From positions 1-64,000 of the forward strand of contig CANKBS010000010.1 of assembly GCA_947480015.1 (NCBI GenBank): 64,000 nucleotides of DNA, written 5' to 3'. The notes beneath the pieces were generated by a model. That model had not been told where the DNA came from, searched no databases, and saw only the letters and a program-made list of their open reading frames with translations. Below, in pieces: positions 56,725 to 64,000 of the stretch. Position 1 is the stretch's first letter; each line of letters starts with the position of its first letter. The position numbers and the translations under genes are program-made. Source of the stretch: Sphingobacteriaceae bacterium. GTDB taxonomy: Bacteria > Bacteroidota > Bacteroidia > B-17B0 > Aurantibacillaceae.

Positions 56725-57615
56725 ATGAGCAAAAAACCGGCATTAGGAAGAGGATTAAGTGCATTGTTAGAAAATGCAAGAACAGATATTACCACAAAAG
56801 GATTTGGCGAAAATGCAGCGGTCGTAAATTCAGTGTCAGTGATCAAAATTAAAAACATTGAAACCAATCCATTTCAACCGCGCACTAATTTTGAAGAAAA
56901 TGCTTTGCAAGAATTAAGCGATAGCATTAAACAACACGGCATCATTCAGCCCATAACCGTTCGCAAGTTGGGTTACGACAGATATCAACTTATTTCAGGA
57001 GAACGTCGCTTCAGAGCCTCGCAAATGGCTGGATTAACTGATGTGCCGGCTTATATCCGCATTGCCGATGATCAGGAAATGCTTGAGATGGCTTTGGTTG
57101 AAAACATTCAACGTGAAGACCTTGATCCCATCGAGGTATCTTTGTCATACAAGCGTCTAATTGATGAATGTAATCTAACCCAGGAACAATTGAGCGAAAA
57201 AGTAGGCAAACAAAGAAGTACCGTTACCAACTTCTTACGTTTATTAAAACTTCCAGCCGCCATACAAAAAGCTTTACGCGACCGCGAAATTACCATGGGG
57301 CATGCCAAAGCCCTTATTAGCATTGATAATGATGACCGCCAACTGGCTATTTTTGCACTTGCTCTTGAACAAGATTTTTCAGTTCGTCAAATTGAAGAAT
57401 TGGCTCGTGGAGAAAAAGTAAAAGTGACCCCAAAAGTGAGCCGTGTTGAAAAACAATTAAGCATAGAGGATAAAGTAATAGCCAAAGAATTGGATAAGAT
57501 TTTTAATAAATCCTATAACTTGAAGAGAAATGCCAAAGGTGGTGGTGCACTTACACTCAGCTTCAGCAATGATACAGAATTACAACACATCCTTTCTTTT
57601 TTCGGAATCGAATAA
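56725..57615 (+). CDS. parB: Chromosome-partitioning protein ParB
   Basis: CTPase and parS-binding partner of ParA. The N-terminal ParA-contact KPALGRGLSALL is visible, then ParB box I NPFQPRTNFEENALQELSDSI, box II SGERRFRAS, the LVENIQREDLDPIE motif, and the HTH LTQEQLSEKVGKQRSTVTNFL. The C-terminal dimer region ends in SFSNDTELQHILSFF. 296 residues, standard. Confidence 0.95.
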   Translation: MSKKPALGRGLSALLENARTDITTKGFGENAAVVNSVSVIKIKNIETNPFQPRTNFEENALQELSDSIKQHGIIQPITVRKLGYDRYQLISGERRFRASQMAGLTDVPAYIRIADDQEMLEMALVENIQREDLDPIEVSLSYKRLIDECNLTQEQLSEKVGKQRSTVTNFLRLLKLPAAIQKALRDREITMGHAKALISIDNDDRQLAIFALALEQDFSVRQIEELARGEKVKVTPKVSRVEKQLSIEDKVIAKELDKIFNKSYNLKRNAKGGGALTLSFSNDTELQHILSFFGIE

Positions 57616-57654
57616 ATCGCTTTGCATAATCCATGCTGCCCTGAGATTAATTTA

Positions 57655-58164
57655 ATGAAACGTATTTTACTCATATCCGATACGCATGGTCATTTAGACC
57701 CGAAACTCTTTAAATACATCGAAAAAGCCGATGAGGTTTGGCACGCAGGCGACATTGGCGATCTGGCCTTATGTGATGCGCTAGAGAAATTAAAGCCCTT
57801 AAAAGCCGTTTATGGGAATATAGATGGGGCTGATTGCCGTTTAAGATTTTCTGAATTTTTAGTTTTTCAAATTGAACAGGTAAAGGTTGTAATCACGCAT
57901 ATTGGTGGTTATCCCACAAAATATCCGTTAAAACTTAAAAACTATTTGCAAAACGAGAAACCTAATTTGTTCATTTGCGGGCATTCACACATTCTTAAAG
58001 TGATGTTCGATAAGGAGCTCCAGCATTTACACATGAATCCCGGCGCTTGTGGAGTGCATGGCTTTCACCATGTAAAAACCATCCTTCGGTTCGAAATTGA
58101 AGGCAAAGAAATAAAAAACCTGTCAGTAATTGAATTAGGTAGCAGAACATCCTTACCTTCGTAA
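57655..58164 (+). CDS. YfcE/MJ0936-type metallophosphoesterase
   Basis: Di-metal phosphodiesterase of the calcineurin-like superfamily. Metal ligands are Asp9 and His11 (ISDTHGHLD), Asp33 (AGDIGD), Asn55 (GNIDGAD), and the later THIGG and CGHSHI histidines. Start ATG 57655 (MKRILLISDTHG) is the usual N-terminus; the open frame upstream to 57622 is ignored. 169 residues. One nucleotide separates it from the next gene. Substrate unknown; relatives cleave cyclic or bis-pNPP phosphodiesters. Confidence 0.88.
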   Translation: MKRILLISDTHGHLDPKLFKYIEKADEVWHAGDIGDLALCDALEKLKPLKAVYGNIDGADCRLRFSEFLVFQIEQVKVVITHIGGYPTKYPLKLKNYLQNEKPNLFICGHSHILKVMFDKELQHLHMNPGACGVHGFHHVKTILRFEIEGKEIKNLSVIELGSRTSLPS

Positions 58165-58165
58165 C

Positions 58166-58633
58166 ATGGATCCGAATACCTATTTTAGTGATGAGGCCCT
58201 TGCCAGATTTGTTAGTGCACAGGGTAAAACAATTGAAAATATCATCTGCCATCTTTGGCAAAACACTATCAATAAAAGCGCTACCGTTGAAATTATCGAC
58301 AACGTTGAACTTCATTTTACCGATGGTCAGAAATTAACGATTTCATGTAATGAAACCGGTGAGGCCCTTGATGTCATTCATTTTGATTACAAAAAAGCAG
58401 CACTAGAGATTCAGAAAGAATTTGACGGAAAAATAAAATTGTTTGCTGTTAATGCTTCCTCAACCAAAATGTGGGAAGATGTGATAGGCTTAGCACTCGA
58501 AACAGTTAGAATCATAAAAGAGGGCGATTACGATCAAGCAGGCTCTGCCCTACTGGTATTTGGAAAGGAAAAACGCATCATCTCAATAAATCCTTTAGAT
58601 GGTTTAACCATTGATTATTACGAAGAAGATTAA
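58166..58633 (+). CDS. Hypothetical protein coupled to the phosphodiesterase
   Basis: 155 residues, cytosolic, no family recognised. Predicted alternating beta and alpha: VEIIDNVELHFTDGQKLTIS looks like a small beta-sheet, and VIGLALETVRIIKEGDYD a helix. The ATG lies one base after the upstream stop, so translation is coupled with the metallophosphoesterase. It ends ten bases before a convergent gene. Function unknown. Confidence 0.65.
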   Translation: MDPNTYFSDEALARFVSAQGKTIENIICHLWQNTINKSATVEIIDNVELHFTDGQKLTISCNETGEALDVIHFDYKKAALEIQKEFDGKIKLFAVNASSTKMWEDVIGLALETVRIIKEGDYDQAGSALLVFGKEKRIISINPLDGLTIDYYEED

Positions 58634-58642
58634 GCTATTCTT

Positions 58643-61090
58643 TTATTTCAATAATTCCATGGCCTCCTGAATGGAGATTACATCATTCTTAAAGGTAGCA
58701 ATAATGAAGGCGTCGGTAAATCCTTTGTCTTCTAGCTCCTTGCGGTGTTTCTCTGCTGCGTCAAATCCTTGAAAGGCCCCAGAGGTGTAACGCAAACTAC
58801 CTGAAGCAGTTGTTTGTTTCTCAATATTACGAAGGTCTTTTACTTTCTCATCCATCATCGTTTCGAAACTTTGTTTTTTCAATGGACCCAATTGAACCTT
58901 AAAGGCTAGTAATTTTTTGTCAATGGAATTAAAGATCTTGTCTTCGCTCAAATCCTCTTTATAGCTCTTATTCATAGTAGCCTTAGTCTGATTCATCGGA
59001 ATACGTTTTCCGCCTTTATAAGCAGTTACAAAGGCGTCGCTGTATCCCTGAACAACCAGATCGGCACGCACCGAAGCAGCTTCCTCAATTGATTTATAAC
59101 CTTTGGTTACATAACGGTAAATACTCTCGCCGGTTTTCAATTCTAACACACCGGCACTGGTATTAAATATACTGGTAGAAATTTTATTTTTAAAAGCCCC
59201 TAACTGAACACGGTATACAATGTCCTCTTTCGAGAAAACTTCTTCGGTAGCTGCACTTGTAACATTAACTTCAGAGCTATCACTTATTTTAACCGATAAT
59301 AATTCTTCCAGCTCACTGTTCAACAAACGCTGTAACTCTTCATCAGGTACCTGTATAATTTCTTTACCCTGAATTCTCGAAATACCAGCTCCCTTATTCC
59401 CTTCTGTTCTAAATTCATCTCTTCGTTTAATAGCCGAACCTAATTTATCATAACTACCGCTGGTGTAAACAACCGTTGTACCATCATCCAAAGTGGTTGA
59501 ATTGATATCACCAATACTTAATAAAAAAGCTAATTCATCAGAAGGAATCGAACCTGTGTAACGCACTAACTCAACTGTAAAATTGTCTTTTTTCTCCTTA
59601 GGTTTTTTAATTTTGGAGGCGTAAATATTACCAGTGTATTCGGTTACACGATCTACTGGAAGCGTATCGTTCAAATACTCATCATACCAAGCTTGCCAAT
59701 AAGCATCCGATTGTCCCACTCCTTTCTTATTTACTGGCATTCCTGTGGCCGTAGATAATTCATCATCACGGTAATCGGGAATTCCATCGCCATCGCTATC
59801 GAGTGCACAACCTTTTTCATTTACCTTAGCTCCTTTAGCTGTACCTAAACAATCGTCTAATAAATCAATAATTCCATCTTCATCTTCATCTTCGTCATCA
59901 TTATCCATAGCTAACCAGCTTGAATTACTGATTGTATCAACAAATGGTTTACTACTCGGTTTTTTGGTTATTAAATCGTATTGAAGTGCAAAGGAGGTAT
60001 AAGTGAAATTATCTTTTTGTTTATTTCCAACTCTATCACCACTACTTTTGTTTGAAATACCATCAATATAATCGGTGGTGGTTAAAAAATACTGGAAGTT
60101 CAGTTTCAAATCAACCCGGTTGGTAACTTTCATAATAAAGCCAATCCCAAGCGGGAAGGCCCATGAACGTTCCTGGTACTTACCAAAACCATCCTTATTT
60201 AATTCTCTGATATCACTTTCGTATTTATAATCTCTAACTAAATTTTTTGCGCTTTGAGCATCTGCAGATCCTTCCGGTTTATCTTTAATACTTCCGTCGC
60301 TCCAGTAATAATAAACACTACCGTTTTTATCTTTTAAATCGGTTTTACTTAAAAACTCAAAACCGGTTAACCCTAAGCTCACAAAAGGTCTTACCGTATA
60401 GCGTGCAGGAATTAAATTTCCAAAATCGTAAACCACATTTACTCCACCTGCTCTAATCTCTGATTGAAAGTTTTCGTGCCGGTTGAGAAGGTTTTCGTTT
60501 GCTCCTAATTTCCCAAATAAAACAGTGAAATCAAGTTGTAGGTAAGGGGTAATACGATGTGAAATAGCCAAATCCATTCCCGAACGTCCCACGGTTGGTG
60601 ACTGTAAATGGCGCTGATACAAATCACCCTTAAAGGCTAAACTACCATAACCAATCGCTATTTTTGGTCTTCGTCCAAGTTCCGGACCTTTTGCGGTATC
60701 TGGTGTTAAATCAAATTCCTCTTCTTCGCCACTACCATGATTACTGAGGGCGTAGCCATCAATGGTTTGAGTTGGTACGGTTAATGGATTTAAAACGTAA
60801 AACACCGAGTCACCAATCGTTGGCCCTTTGTAAAACTGAATGGGTTCAGGTTCGTTGAGATAATAATTTAAGATCTGTTCTGGCGTTAAACTGTCGGTTA
60901 ATTGTTTTGGAACTAAGGTGTCTGGAAAAATCGGTGGTCCTTGCTGATCGGGCAATTTAATTGGTATAATGCTATCTTGCTTAGGTTTTGTAATTACGGT
61001 ATCCTTAAGCGGAGGTTTAGGTTTAATACTGTCAAGTGCTGATTTTGATGTGAGACTATCTTTTACGAGTTTAACAAGCACGCTATCCAA
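58643..61090 (-). CDS. Outer-membrane barrel protein with TSP3 calcium repeats and three SPOR-like domains (frameshifted from its 5' part)
   Basis: The first ~75 residues are low-complexity (KPPLKDTVITKPKQDSI) and continue the fragment at 61135-61530. Residues ~140-400 look like a transmembrane beta-barrel (IAIGYGSLAFKGDLYQ, AWAFPLGIGFIMKV-type strands). Residues ~420-470 carry thrombospondin type-3 repeats that bind Ca (DEDEDEDGIIDLLDDC, DSDGDGIPDYRDDE). Three SPOR-like repeats follow: FTVELVRYTGSI, YRVQLGAFKNKI and FKVQLGPLKKQS, each with a YTSG/YVTKG turn. SPOR domains bind denuded peptidoglycan glycan. In OmpA-type proteins the barrel and TSP3 are followed by an OmpA domain; here SPOR units take its place. 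The open frame starts at TTG 61090, but coding clearly continues upstream in frame to about 61137. Confidence 0.8.
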   Translation of the reverse strand: MDSVLVKLVKDSLTSKSALDSIKPKPPLKDTVITKPKQDSIIPIKLPDQQGPPIFPDTLVPKQLTDSLTPEQILNYYLNEPEPIQFYKGPTIGDSVFYVLNPLTVPTQTIDGYALSNHGSGEEEEFDLTPDTAKGPELGRRPKIAIGYGSLAFKGDLYQRHLQSPTVGRSGMDLAISHRITPYLQLDFTVLFGKLGANENLLNRHENFQSEIRAGGVNVVYDFGNLIPARYTVRPFVSLGLTGFEFLSKTDLKDKNGSVYYYWSDGSIKDKPEGSADAQSAKNLVRDYKYESDIRELNKDGFGKYQERSWAFPLGIGFIMKVTNRVDLKLNFQYFLTTTDYIDGISNKSSGDRVGNKQKDNFTYTSFALQYDLITKKPSSKPFVDTISNSSWLAMDNDDEDEDEDGIIDLLDDCLGTAKGAKVNEKGCALDSDGDGIPDYRDDELSTATGMPVNKKGVGQSDAYWQAWYDEYLNDTLPVDRVTEYTGNIYASKIKKPKEKKDNFTVELVRYTGSIPSDELAFLLSIGDINSTTLDDGTTVVYTSGSYDKLGSAIKRRDEFRTEGNKGAGISRIQGKEIIQVPDEELQRLLNSELEELLSVKISDSSEVNVTSAATEEVFSKEDIVYRVQLGAFKNKISTSIFNTSAGVLELKTGESIYRYVTKGYKSIEEAASVRADLVVQGYSDAFVTAYKGGKRIPMNQTKATMNKSYKEDLSEDKIFNSIDKKLLAFKVQLGPLKKQSFETMMDEKVKDLRNIEKQTTASGSLRYTSGAFQGFDAAEKHRKELEDKGFTDAFIIATFKNDVISIQEAMELLK

Positions 61091-61134
61091 GCTGTGCTTT
61101 ACTTTAAGGGTATCAGGACTTAGTGTTGGTATTG

Positions 61135-61530
61135 TTATAGGATAGGTATAGGTATAGGAACAATGCTATCCTTAACTACATCTATAATTAAACTATCTTG
61201 TTTGGGTTCTGATCCTTTAGGAATTTCGGGTTTTGTGGAAGCGCTTAAAACACTATCCTGAATTTGTTTTGATCTTAAATTGTCATTAGCGAGTTTGTTG
61301 CGAATACTATCCTGAATGTGCACTTGTTTTAAACTATCTGCCGTTTGCTTGGCTTTCGTCACATTTTCAGGGAATAAGAGAGCGCTTAAACTCTCTTGTA
61401 TTTCAATGCTTTGTAAACTATCTTGAACTCTAGCATTTCTTAAACTATCGGCTTTGGATAAAATAGGATTTACTTGTGAGGACACAGTTAAACAGAGGAG
61501 AGAAAAGAAAAGAAGATAATAATTCTTCAT
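61135..61530 (-). pseudogene. N-terminal part (signal peptide and QDSL-rich repeat) of the barrel-TSP3-SPOR protein, cut off by a frameshift
   Basis: ATG at 61530 opens a signal peptide (MKNYYLLFFSLLCLTVSSQ), then a repetitive region with recurring QDSL/QDSI units (ARVQDSLQSIEIQESLS, VHIQDSIRNK, SKQIQDSVL). It ends VPIPIPIL at a stop inside a CCTATA repeat. The other frame beyond the repeat reads ITIPTLSPDTLKVKHSLDSVL, which joins the large frame downstream. Adding one base restores one protein of about 960 residues; see the repeat at 61136-61158. Confidence 0.75.
61136..61158. repeat. Imperfect (TATAGG)4 tandem repeat carrying a 1-nt deletion
   Basis: Three full TATAGG copies (61136-61141, 61147-61152, 61153-61158) and one copy lacking its first T (61142-61146). 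On the coding minus strand this is CCTATA repeated, encoding Pro-Ile pairs. The missing base causes the frameshift between the two parts of the SPOR-domain gene. Confidence 0.85.
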
Positions 61531-61565
61531 ATAATATTTAATCACCGTAAAAATAGGCTTTTTTT

Positions 61566-62879
61566 TTATTTAAACCATTTTTGATTCGTTATCATGAGTG
61601 CTTCCTGCACGGTGATGCGCTTGCCGTCGTTGTAGGCCACAACAAATGCACTTTTAACCCCATTGACGCTCGTCATGGTCTCGCGCTGCCCGCGGGCTTT
61701 TTTGTAATCCGTATGCGATCCAATCATGAATTTCGAAAAACCACCTTGCATTTCACTGCTGATCTTTTCTTTTATTTTAAACTTTCTAATGAGGGTTTGT
61801 GCTGTTACCTTACTATTTGTAAAGGCTCCAACCTGCACATGGAAATTCATATTGCCTTCTTTTTTCTCGGGTACAGAATTCACTTTTGCTTCAACAACCG
61901 GGTTTTGTGTTGGCTCAATTATCGGCTCCACAATCTTTTCAGGCTGTTTGGTTTCTGTTGATTCTATTTTGTTAGTTGCCACCTGAGTCGCTTGAAATGC
62001 TATAGACTCGACTGGGATTTTGATTTTTTTGCTTTGATTATCTTCAAGGTAAGAGTATTCTCCTCCTAAATTCATGGCACTTTGAGTCGTTCCCTGCAGG
62101 GAGTATGAAATCAGTAATTCTTCCTTATCAGGCACATTTACCCATACAAATTTAATTTTACCATCTGCAACCGAGAAAGAACCGCCTTCAGTCGCAATGG
62201 CTTTAGCGGTAACACCTACCGGAATATCATCGCTAAATCTCGCAAAACCTTTGGTTGCACCTTTTTTTATCTTTAGGTTTACAATAAATTCATTTTCTAC
62301 CGAACCTCCGGCTATGGTCCTTATTACCGAAATATCTCCGGCTGGTTCAGAATTAGCGGCTACCGGATTCACTAAGGGCTTATCCTTATTTGTTGAATCA
62401 TCTTTTTTAGCCAATGGTGCTGCTCCTACTGTTGATAAATCTTTCCCAGGAGCTACCACGGTGATATTAGTTGGATTCATTTCAACTACCTGCTTCACAT
62501 TATTTTCCACGTAAGCGTATTTTGCGTTTATGGTTTTTAATCCAAGATCTGTTTCATCGGCTATGATGGTTAATTTAATCGTGATTTCACTCTCGTTAGG
62601 TAAAGCGGCCCATACCCACTTGGCACTGGTTCCGCTATTGGTATAATTAGCTCCTTTGTCTTCACTTTCTTTAATGGTTATACCAGACGGCAAATCGAGT
62701 TGCAATTTGGCAAATCCATTCATGCTGCCTTTGTTTACAGTTAATTCAATAGCCACTTCCTCTCCGGCATGAATAGCTGTTGGAATTTTAACGTTAATAG
62801 TGACGCCATTACCATCACTAAATAAACCAAAAACAAAAAGGCTAAATGAATTAATTAATATAAACAGATATTTAATCAT
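61566..62879 (-). CDS. Exported protein with two Ig-like domains and a C-terminal SPOR domain
   Basis: 437 residues. The N-terminus is a signal peptide (MIKYLFILINSFSLFVFGLF). Two copies of a beta-sandwich domain with the common pattern ...GFAKLQLDLPSGITIKESE... and ...GFARFSDDIPVGVTAKAIA... lie at ~25-140 and ~180-295. A low-complexity linker rich in Pro, Glu and Val follows (PTQNPVVEAKVNSVPEKKE). The final ~75 residues form a SPOR domain (NFHVQVGAFTNSKVTAQTLI, FMIGSHTDYKKARGQRE). The SPOR sequence resembles those of the downstream gene and both end with a similar phrase (ITVQEALMI / ISIQEAMEL). Probably a periplasmic peptidoglycan-binding protein. It lies 35 nt upstream of the barrel-SPOR gene and is likely co-transcribed. 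Confidence 0.8.
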   Translation of the reverse strand: MIKYLFILINSFSLFVFGLFSDGNGVTINVKIPTAIHAGEEVAIELTVNKGSMNGFAKLQLDLPSGITIKESEDKGANYTNSGTSAKWVWAALPNESEITIKLTIIADETDLGLKTINAKYAYVENNVKQVVEMNPTNITVVAPGKDLSTVGAAPLAKKDDSTNKDKPLVNPVAANSEPAGDISVIRTIAGGSVENEFIVNLKIKKGATKGFARFSDDIPVGVTAKAIATEGGSFSVADGKIKFVWVNVPDKEELLISYSLQGTTQSAMNLGGEYSYLEDNQSKKIKIPVESIAFQATQVATNKIESTETKQPEKIVEPIIEPTQNPVVEAKVNSVPEKKEGNMNFHVQVGAFTNSKVTAQTLIRKFKIKEKISSEMQGGFSKFMIGSHTDYKKARGQRETMTSVNGVKSAFVVAYNDGKRITVQEALMITNQKWFK

Positions 62880-62954
62880 GCCCCTAAAATACCTGTTAAA
62901 TACGCTTTGTTTTGCTCAAGTATATGTGTTTTAGTAACACCTAAGTGTTAACTT

Positions 62955-63743
62955 CTATAAGCTTGAGGTTCTTCCTCCATCAACCGGTAAATTAATTCCA
63001 TTAATGTAAGCCGCAGCTGGTGAAGCCAAAAAGGCTACAGCATTAGCAATTTCAGATGCTTCAGCAAATCTACCCAAGGGTATTTCATGAAGCATTTCAG
63101 TTTTAACCACGTCATTATTTACATTGGTTTTTAATGCTTTATTCTCAATAATATTGCTAAGACGCTTTGTTGCCGTTGCTCCGGGCAACACATTGTTAAC
63201 CGTTATTCCAAATTTACCCAATTCATTAGCCATTGTTTTAGCCCAATTACCCACTGCCGAGCGAATGGTGTTACTTACCCCTAAATTTGGAAGCGGTTGT
63301 TTAACAGATGTTGAAATGACATTAATAACCCTGCCATACGAAGAATTTTTCATACCTTCCATACATGCCTGCACCAAAATATGATTGCATATTAAGTGGT
63401 TGTTAAATGCACTCAAAAACTCATCCACCTTAGCCGTGGCAATGGGCCCGGCCGCCGGCCCGCCGGTATTATTAACTAAAATATGTACCGGTCCATTCCT
63501 TTGTATGAATTGATCAACCAGTTCTTTTAAATGCGTGGGATTTGAAAAATCGGCGCAGAGATAGGAATGCAACTGATTACCATTGTTAGGTAAATCATTT
63601 TTACTTTGTTTTAATGCCTCTTCATTTCTGGCAACAAGCGTTACGTTAGCACCTAAAGCAGCCAACTCCATGGCTATGGCCTTACCAATTCCTTGTGTGC
63701 TGCCACAAACAATGGCTCTTTTATTTTTTATATCTAAATTCAT
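62955..63743 (-). CDS. SDR family oxidoreductase without the canonical YxxxK
   Basis: Rossmann-fold NAD(P)-dependent dehydrogenase of the short-chain family. The cofactor motif is GSTQGIGKA (residues 14-22), then NNTGGPAAGP and the C-terminal PVDGG. Ser of the catalytic triad is present (VISTSVKQP), but where Tyr-x-x-x-Lys is expected the sequence is SNTIRSAVGNWAKTMA, so Tyr and Lys are replaced by Ser and Arg. An SDR subgroup with SN-x-x-R at this site exists in other bacteria, so it is probably a real divergent enzyme rather than a broken one. 262 residues. It is 9 nt downstream of recX. Confidence 0.85.
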   Translation of the reverse strand: MNLDIKNKRAIVCGSTQGIGKAIAMELAALGANVTLVARNEEALKQSKNDLPNNGNQLHSYLCADFSNPTHLKELVDQFIQRNGPVHILVNNTGGPAAGPIATAKVDEFLSAFNNHLICNHILVQACMEGMKNSSYGRVINVISTSVKQPLPNLGVSNTIRSAVGNWAKTMANELGKFGITVNNVLPGATATKRLSNIIENKALKTNVNNDVVKTEMLHEIPLGRFAEASEIANAVAFLASPAAAYINGINLPVDGGRTSSL

Positions 63744-63752
63744 GGTTTTCCT

Positions 63753-64000
63753 TTAAAGGTTATTTTCACTTTTTAAGTGATTTAATTGTTCTATTGCCAA
63801 ATCTGTCTCGAATCCACGTGAACGAAGGTAAGAAAGCAGTTCGAAATATTTCTTTTGAGCGTCTCCGGATTTGAGAAGGCTCTGTTTTTTTTCAATGATT
63901 TTTAATATGACCATTTCATAATCTCGGTCATTGATAGTCGTTAAAGCCTTTTGGATAAGGTAATCCGACACTTTGTGTTTTTTTAATTCGAGCTTTATTT
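63753..64000 (-). CDS. recX: RecX-family regulatory protein, C-terminal part (gene runs off the window)
   Basis: Inhibitor or modulator of RecA. The visible part reads LKKHKVSDYLIQKALTTI, then KKYFELLSYLRSRGFETDLA, the typical three-helix repeats of RecX including the R-S-R-G-F motif. The frame stays open to the window edge, so the GTG at 63971 is not the start; the upstream N-terminal part is missing. It overlaps no other gene and is followed by the SDR gene after 9 nt. Confidence 0.75.
   Translation of the reverse strand, partial: IKLELKKHKVSDYLIQKALTTINDRDYEMVILKIIEKKQSLLKSGDAQKKYFELLSYLRSRGFETDLAIEQLNHLKSENNL

Noticed and set aside
55800-57620. A parS site near parAB
   Set aside because: I looked for the TGTTTCACGTGAAACA-type palindrome and found only half-matches elsewhere in coding sequence.
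61581-61986. Two plus-strand open frames opposite the SPOR gene
   Set aside because: They are shadows of the Ig-Ig-SPOR gene, which has a signal peptide and a clear SPOR domain.
1-64000. Mobile element, prophage, defence island or RNA genes
   Set aside because: I found no transposase, integrase, terminal inverted repeats, restriction or toxin-antitoxin genes, and no tRNA or rRNA-like sequence.

Overview
The window looks like ordinary chromosome from a low-GC member of the Bacteroidota. The grounds are type IX secretion (T9SS) proteins (a PorV-family barrel, a PorU-like C25 sortase and three giant secreted proteins with the gliding-motility-type C-terminal sorting domain), promoter elements of the TAnnTTTG type, and little sign of Shine-Dalgarno sites. 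I cannot fix the order or family from sequence alone. I see no rRNA, tRNA, CRISPR array, prophage, plasmid or insertion sequence.

Layout. 1-934: tail of an unseen gene and a fatty-acid-hydroxylase/sterol-desaturase membrane enzyme. 1045-7135: PorV2-like barrel and PorU2-like sortase, overlapping by 4 nt. 7202-11860: surface-glycan type operon (membrane glycosyltransferase, FkbM methyltransferase, second methyltransferase, methyltransferase-GT2 fusion). 11996-17870: PaaZ, RidA, an RRM RNA-binding protein and CarB. 17969-28840 (minus): three large paralogous T9SS cargo proteins plus a thioredoxin-fold-like secreted protein. 28992-38794: lipoprotein, RluE-type pseudouridine synthase, cold-shock-domain protein, fumarylacetoacetase, helical-repeat protein, MoxR ATPase, a giant TraB/GumN protein and thioredoxin reductase. 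38987-47125 (minus): two TPR proteins, an M16 protease and GyrA. 47400-51148: ClpC, ClpS and an M48 protease. 51151-58633: MtaB, PurB, a conserved hypothetical, an FMN reductase, a UPF0173 hydrolase, ParA, ParB, a phosphodiesterase and a hypothetical. 58643-64000 (minus): two SPOR-domain envelope proteins, an SDR dehydrogenase and the end of RecX.

How the genes fit together. The strongest theme is the cell surface: T9SS sorting components, their probable class of cargo (17969-28361), glycan enzymes that could build the sugar anchor, and peptidoglycan-binding SPOR proteins. The remainder is housekeeping: nucleotide synthesis (CarB, PurB), replication and partition (GyrA, ParAB), proteolysis (ClpC/ClpS, M48, M16), translation and tRNA/rRNA modification, redox, and aromatic/tyrosine catabolism (PaaZ, FahA).

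Two genes (the PorU-like sortase and the barrel-TSP3-SPOR protein) are each broken by a single missing base, and a third (the hydroxylase) may be. Because all three look like one-base deletions, they are either assembly errors or real switching/decay; reads would decide. No complete novel defence or biosynthetic system is evident. The most unusual items are the barrel-TSP3-triple-SPOR architecture, the tandem T9SS cargo array, a cysteine-less thioredoxin-like protein, a MoxR ATPase without its usual VWA partners, and a TraB/GumN protein with about 900 extra residues.
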